Assembly: GCA_049999725.1 (NCBI GenBank) | Contig: JBNGIS010008157.1 | Coordinates: forward strand, 1-21,349 | DNA length: 21,349 nt | Direction of reading: 5' to 3' | Origin: Haplomitrium mnioides | Taxonomy: Eukaryota > Marchantiophyta > Haplomitriopsida > Calobryales | Shown here: in pieces, positions 17,378 to 21,349 of the stretch | Layout of the letters: each line of letters opens with the position of its first letter | Position numbering within the stretch: position 1 is the first letter of the stretch | Notes under the pieces: generated by a model | What the model was told of the DNA's origin: nothing | The model's input: only the letters and a program-made list of their open reading frames with translations | Database searches by the model: none | Translations under genes and position numbers: made by a program

Positions 17378-20300
17378 TTATGTATGTTCTTTGTGTATTT
17401 TAGACAATTTTTTGAGACCAATACCCTCTGTGTGCTCTTTATGTAGAGCGGGAGGTAGAGGTTTTGTAAACATGTCAGCTCTGTTTAGTTTACTAGGTAT
17501 CCATTGTACCTTGATTTTGTCATTATGTTGTTCATGAGTATAGAAAATTTTTGGAGCTATATGTTTTATTCTATCGCCCTTGATGAATCCTTGAGCAATT
17601 TGGTCAACACATGGCTTGTTGTCCTCAAATATAGATGTAGGTTCCTGGATGAGGGGTTGGCCTGTGTTGGAGTTAATATGGTCAATGAGTTGGCGTAACC
17701 AAATACACTCTCTACTTGCTTCATACAGAGCTATTATCTCAGCATGGTTTGTAGAGGTGGTGGTGATTGTTTGTTTTGTGCTTTTCCATGATATTGCTGT
17801 GCCCACTTTGAGGAATACATAGCCCACTTGTGACTTTGCGTCGTCGGGATCAGATAAGTATCTTGCATCAGCATATCCTATAATTTCATGGTCTGCAGTT
17901 TTTGGGAAGAACAGTCCCATGTCTGTGGTACCTTTAAGGTATCTGAAAATCCTTTTGATGTCGTTCCAATGTCGTATAGTCGGTTGGGAGCTGTGTCTTG
18001 CAAGTAAGTTCACGGCGAAAGCTATGTCTGGTCTTGTTTGATTTGCAAGGTACATCAGTGCTCCTATTGCTGAAAGGTACGGTTTTTCAGGTCCCAGTGT
18101 AGGTTCTGTTTCTTTTCTTTTTGAGAACATGTCCCTCATAGGATTTGATGATCTTACTTCCATAGGGGTGCTCGTTGGATGAGCTTTATCCATGTTGAAC
18201 TGTTTAAAGATTTTGGATGTATAAGTGGATTGATGGATTAGGATTCCATCGTGTAGGTGTTCAAACTGTATACCCAGGCAGAAGTCAGGTTCCCCAATGT
18301 CTCGCATTTCGAATATGTCCTTCAGCTTCTCAATGGTGTCGTTGGCTAGTCGTGGTGTGCCAAAAATGTTAATGTCATCTACATATATTGCTACTATGAC
18401 GTATAGCTACTATATGACCATATATTAGGGTTTTCCTGTTTCATAAAGAGGCATGGTGCAATGTCCTCATTGGTGAAGTTTAAAGTCATCATTTCTGATT
18501 TGAATCTTTGATACCAGTTTCTACCGCTCTGTTTAAGTCCATACATTGAGCATAGGACTTGTACAGCCATCTTTGAGCCTGATATGTCTGATGATATTCT
18601 AGTTGCTTTCATAGATTGCTCTGCCAGTTGTTTGCCTTTGTGTATATTTTCGCGATGGGGGACTATAGGTCCCTTTGGATGTTCATTGTACAGCTGTTTT
18701 GCTGGCTGGACTAAAGGTCCAGTGTACTGTTGCTTGTTTAGCAGATCATTTGTGGGGACTGAAGGTCCGTTGTTGTGATTCGTGCTCAACAAATGTGTTG
18801 GCTTTATATATGATCTGTTTTGAGTTGTTTGTAACATATCATCCATCAACTGGCATTTCCTTTTTGTTATAAGGACAGAGGGTCCTTGTTTTGCCATCAT
18901 GTCGTTATGGACAGAAGGTCCTTCATGACTTGTGTATCTTGTTTGGACGATAGGTCCATCTGCAGAATGTTGGTCGTGAGAGACAAAAGGTCTCTGTTTG
19001 TCTGTGTGTTCGTGAGTGACAAAAGGTCTACTTTCACTTTTCTAGCCTTGAGGGACAAAAGGTCTAACCTCTCTTTGCTGGCTGTGAGGGACAAAAGGTC
19101 CGCTTTCACATTTCTGGCCTTGATGGACAAAAGGTCCACTTTCATATTTCTGGCGTTGAGGGACAAAAGGTCCACTTTCATATTTCTGGCATTGAGGGAC
19201 AAAAGGTCCACTTTCATATTTTTGGCCTTGAGGGACAAAAGGTCTAACCTCAGTTGGCTGTTTCTCCCCCTCAATGTGGAATGATATCCTGGATATGAGC
19301 TCAGGGGGTGCCTTCATAAAAATTTGAGTGTCGAGTATACCATATAAGTAGGCAGTAATGACATCCATGATATGCATGATCAGGTTGCGTTGAATTGCAA
19401 ATGCTATCATATATCTATATGTGATCGTATCCATGACTGGTGAGTATGTCAGATTGTAATCTTTTCCAGGGATTTGCGTGTATCCTTTCACGACGAGTCT
19501 TGCTTTGTATCTCGTGACTTCGCCTTTTGCATTTCTTTTCCTGACAAATATAAATCTGTAGTCTGTCAGGTTTATGTCTGATGTGGCAGGTATGACTGAT
19601 CTGAATACTTGCCGATGTATGAGTGAGTCCACTTCTGAGTGTATGGCTTTTTCCCATTGTGGCCAATTCAACCTTGATTGCGCATCCTATACTGATATAG
19701 GGTCGGGTATGGTGTTGTCTATAGTTTGGGATACTGAATAGGCAAACATGTCGTTCATGTCGGTTTGGTCACGTTTCTAGACATGACCAGTAAATGTGTA
19801 GTCAATCGCGATTTCTTCATTTTCTGGGATTGAGTGTGTATGTAGTGTTTCTTGTGTGTGGTTGGGATGTGGTTGTAATCCAGGGCTAGCGAGTAAAGAT
19901 GCTGGCATTTTTGACTTGTTTTTGGAGCCTAATGGTCTGCCTCTTTTGGCTTTAGGTGCAATATCAGTAGCCACAGTTGAATCTTTTTGTAGTCTTGTAG
20001 GAGCATTTGCTGCTTCAACATGAGACTTAGTGAGGTTGGCAACGTCGTTGAATGCATCCGGCCTTCTGATTAATGTTTGTTGTAAGTGTAGAAGTCTCTG
20101 AACTTCGTAGTCTGATTGTCTTGTTCTAGGATCATGGTGGAGTAGCGATTTGTTGTGCCATATAAGGTTATCAGTTTGTGTTTTCTCGGAATTGTCTTCA
20201 AGCATTAGAGTTGGGAAAACATCTTCGAAGAATTGACAGTCTGCAAATCGAGATTTGAAGATGTCTGATGTTGTGGGTTTAAGGTATCGGATGATGGATA

Positions 20301-21349
20301 GGGATTCATAACCTATGTATATCCTTTTTTTGTCGTTGTGGTCCCATTTTTGTTTGGTGTGGGCCGAGAATAGGTACAAGGACAAGACATCCGAATGTCC
20401 GAAGGTGTGATATGTTTGTAGGTATTCCGACTGCTAGATGGTGAGGAGAGTTATTGTTGAATGCAGACGGTCTTAGTTTGATTAGTGTTGCTGCGTGTAT
20501 CACAGCGTGTCCCCATGCAGATGTGGGGAGACTAGTGTTCAGTAATAATGGTCTGGCGATTAGTTGTATGCGTTTGATCGCGGATTCAGCTATGCCATTC
20601 TGAAAATGAACATGTGGGACTGAGTATTGTACGTCAATGCCTGCAGATGAGCAGAAGTCATCGAATGCTGAGGATGTGAATTCGCCTGCATTCTCTACTC
20701 GCAAGTTTCTGATTGGATAATCAAGGAATTGTGTCGATAGTTTGAGTATTTGTGACAAGAGTTTAGGGAAGACCATGTTTTTGGTCGTCGATAAGGACAC
20801 TTGTGACCATTTGGATGATGCATCGATGGTTACTAGGAAGTATCTGAATGATCCTGATGGGGGGTGGATGGGTCCACAGATGTCTGCGTGGATCCGTTCC
20901 AGAAAACGTGGTATTGTTGTTGTTGTCCTTCGTTTTGAAGGGGCAATTCGCAATTTGCCTTGTGCGTATGCCATGCATGGAGAACGCATTGATATAGGGT
21001 GGACATTATCTGGAATTCCGATATTGTCATGTTTGAGTCGGTAGAACATATCTTTGCCAGGGTGTCCTAGTCTGTTATGCCATAGTTGGTCATCCGATAA
21101 CTTTATTGTTGATGCATGGTATGAATGGATTGCAGTCGTGTATAGGCCTGGTGGAGATAGAGAAAACGTTTCTTGTACTTGCATACCGTTAGTCGTGGGT
21201 AGCAGTATGTGGAGGGCTTCAGTTTGGCCTGTGTTCCCAGTCTGTATATGGAATTCGTTTTGTCGGATATCTCGGAAGCTTATGAGATTTCTCGTTGCTG
21301 TGGGAGCATAGATGGCAGATGCTATGCTGAGTTTAGTCCCGTTCGGGAA
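17378..21349 (-). pseudogene. pol: copia pol polyprotein: integrase, reverse transcriptase, RNase H (partial, broken)
   Basis: The minus frame is open at the window end. From there: GAG-pre-integrase (IYAPTATRNLISFRDIR, LWHNRLGHPG); integrase core with HADICGP, VENAGEF and NGIAES; an AT-hook-like KRGRPLGSKNKSK; reverse transcriptase (WEKAIHSEVDSL, RYKARLVVKGYTQ, MDVITAYLYG, SMYGLKQSG, IYVDDINIFG at about 18365-18394); and RNase H (GYADARYLSD, NHAEIIALYEAS, FEDNKPC). Breaks seen: a frameshift near 20330-20385; TAG codons near 19778, 19690 and 19043; and a frameshift near 18395-18420 beside a small tandem duplication. The second integrase Asp is Glu (20693-20695) and one zinc-site Cys is Tyr (20966-20968). 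A repeat-coded insert separates reverse transcriptase motifs. The stop is TAA at about 17378-17380. Confidence 0.92.
18655..19270 (-). repeat. 36-bp coding minisatellite inside reverse transcriptase
   Basis: About 15 units of roughly 36 bp contain GGACAAAAGGTCCACTTTCA on the plus strand. In the minus coding frame each unit gives QKYESGPFVPQG or a variant. Units at about 19040-19265 are nearly identical, while those towards 18655 are decayed and irregular, keeping mainly GGAC...AGGTCC. The array fills the gap between MKAPPEL (about 19300-19318) and SMYGLKQ (about 18530-18550). In ordinary copia enzymes that gap is only about 20 residues. Apart from one TAG (CAG in sister units) the frame is preserved. 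Confidence 0.8.

Larger units (their letters stand above)
16798..21349 (-). mobile_element. Ty1/copia LTR retrotransposon, 5' part beyond window
   Basis: The element lies on the minus strand with its 3' LTR at 16798-16943, polypurine tract at 16944-16952 and pol genes reading leftwards from the window end. Domain order (GAG-pre-integrase, integrase, reverse transcriptase, RNase H) is that of Ty1/copia. Gag, protease and the 5' LTR are outside. It interrupts the third transposon copy, so it is the youngest insertion visible. ACAAT at 16793-16797 would be one half of the target duplication. Confidence 0.9.

Noticed and set aside
18886-19284. A 132-residue plus-strand repeat protein (RDKRSTFIFLAL units)
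   Set aside because: It is the antisense shadow of the copia minisatellite. The minus frame continues on both sides into conserved reverse transcriptase motifs.

Overview
The window looks like a transposon-rich intergenic stretch of a land-plant nuclear genome. The evidence is a plant-type Ty1/copia polyprotein, GT-AG introns, TATA boxes and several layers of nested, decayed mobile elements. I cannot name the species. No intact host gene was found and nearly every coding region is broken. Bases 1-3430 are fairly GC-rich, and the rest is AT-rich.

Layout: (1) 1-3430 holds CT-rich and G-rich sequence with several degenerate tandem arrays, a possible decayed LTR with primer-binding site, and a possible tRNA-derived SINE. 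(2) 3430-3860 is a minus-strand LTR-retroelement scrap with a clear tRNA-Met-type primer-binding site. (3) 3861-14700 is, in my reading, one DNA transposon of about 10.8 kb with short terminal inverted repeats and two divergent genes. (4) 14701-15250 is the 3' end of a transposase gene from another copy of the same family, on the opposite strand. (5) 15251-16797 is the left end of a third copy. (6) From 16798 to the window end, a minus-strand Ty1/copia element with a 146-bp LTR interrupts that third copy. Its 5' part lies outside the window.

The most interesting object is the 10.8 kb transposon. Leftwards from 9548 runs a decayed gene whose motifs (IDGMDQ, LQVDN, GYTHDQINQMF and Cys clusters) match a family of transposase-like proteins that I recall as DUF7869-type. 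Rightwards from 9983 runs a four-exon decayed gene encoding an amino-DNA methyltransferase: motif IV DIPY, then motif X QKP, then motif I DLCFGSD, which is the beta-class order. A long N-terminal part precedes it and may contain a ParB-like region. The genes share a 434-bp divergent promoter with two opposed TATA boxes. Arrays of a palindromic motif (core TATGCGCGCATA) recur in both subterminal regions, in introns of both genes and even in coding sequence. A transposon that carries its own DNA methyltransferase and is filled with CpG-containing palindromes suggests a mobile element that marks or recognises its own DNA. That function is inference.

The copia element has an unusual feature. Its reverse transcriptase is split by an insert of about 230 residues, in frame apart from one TAG, made of a 36-bp (12-residue) repeat that is fresh at one end and decayed at the other.
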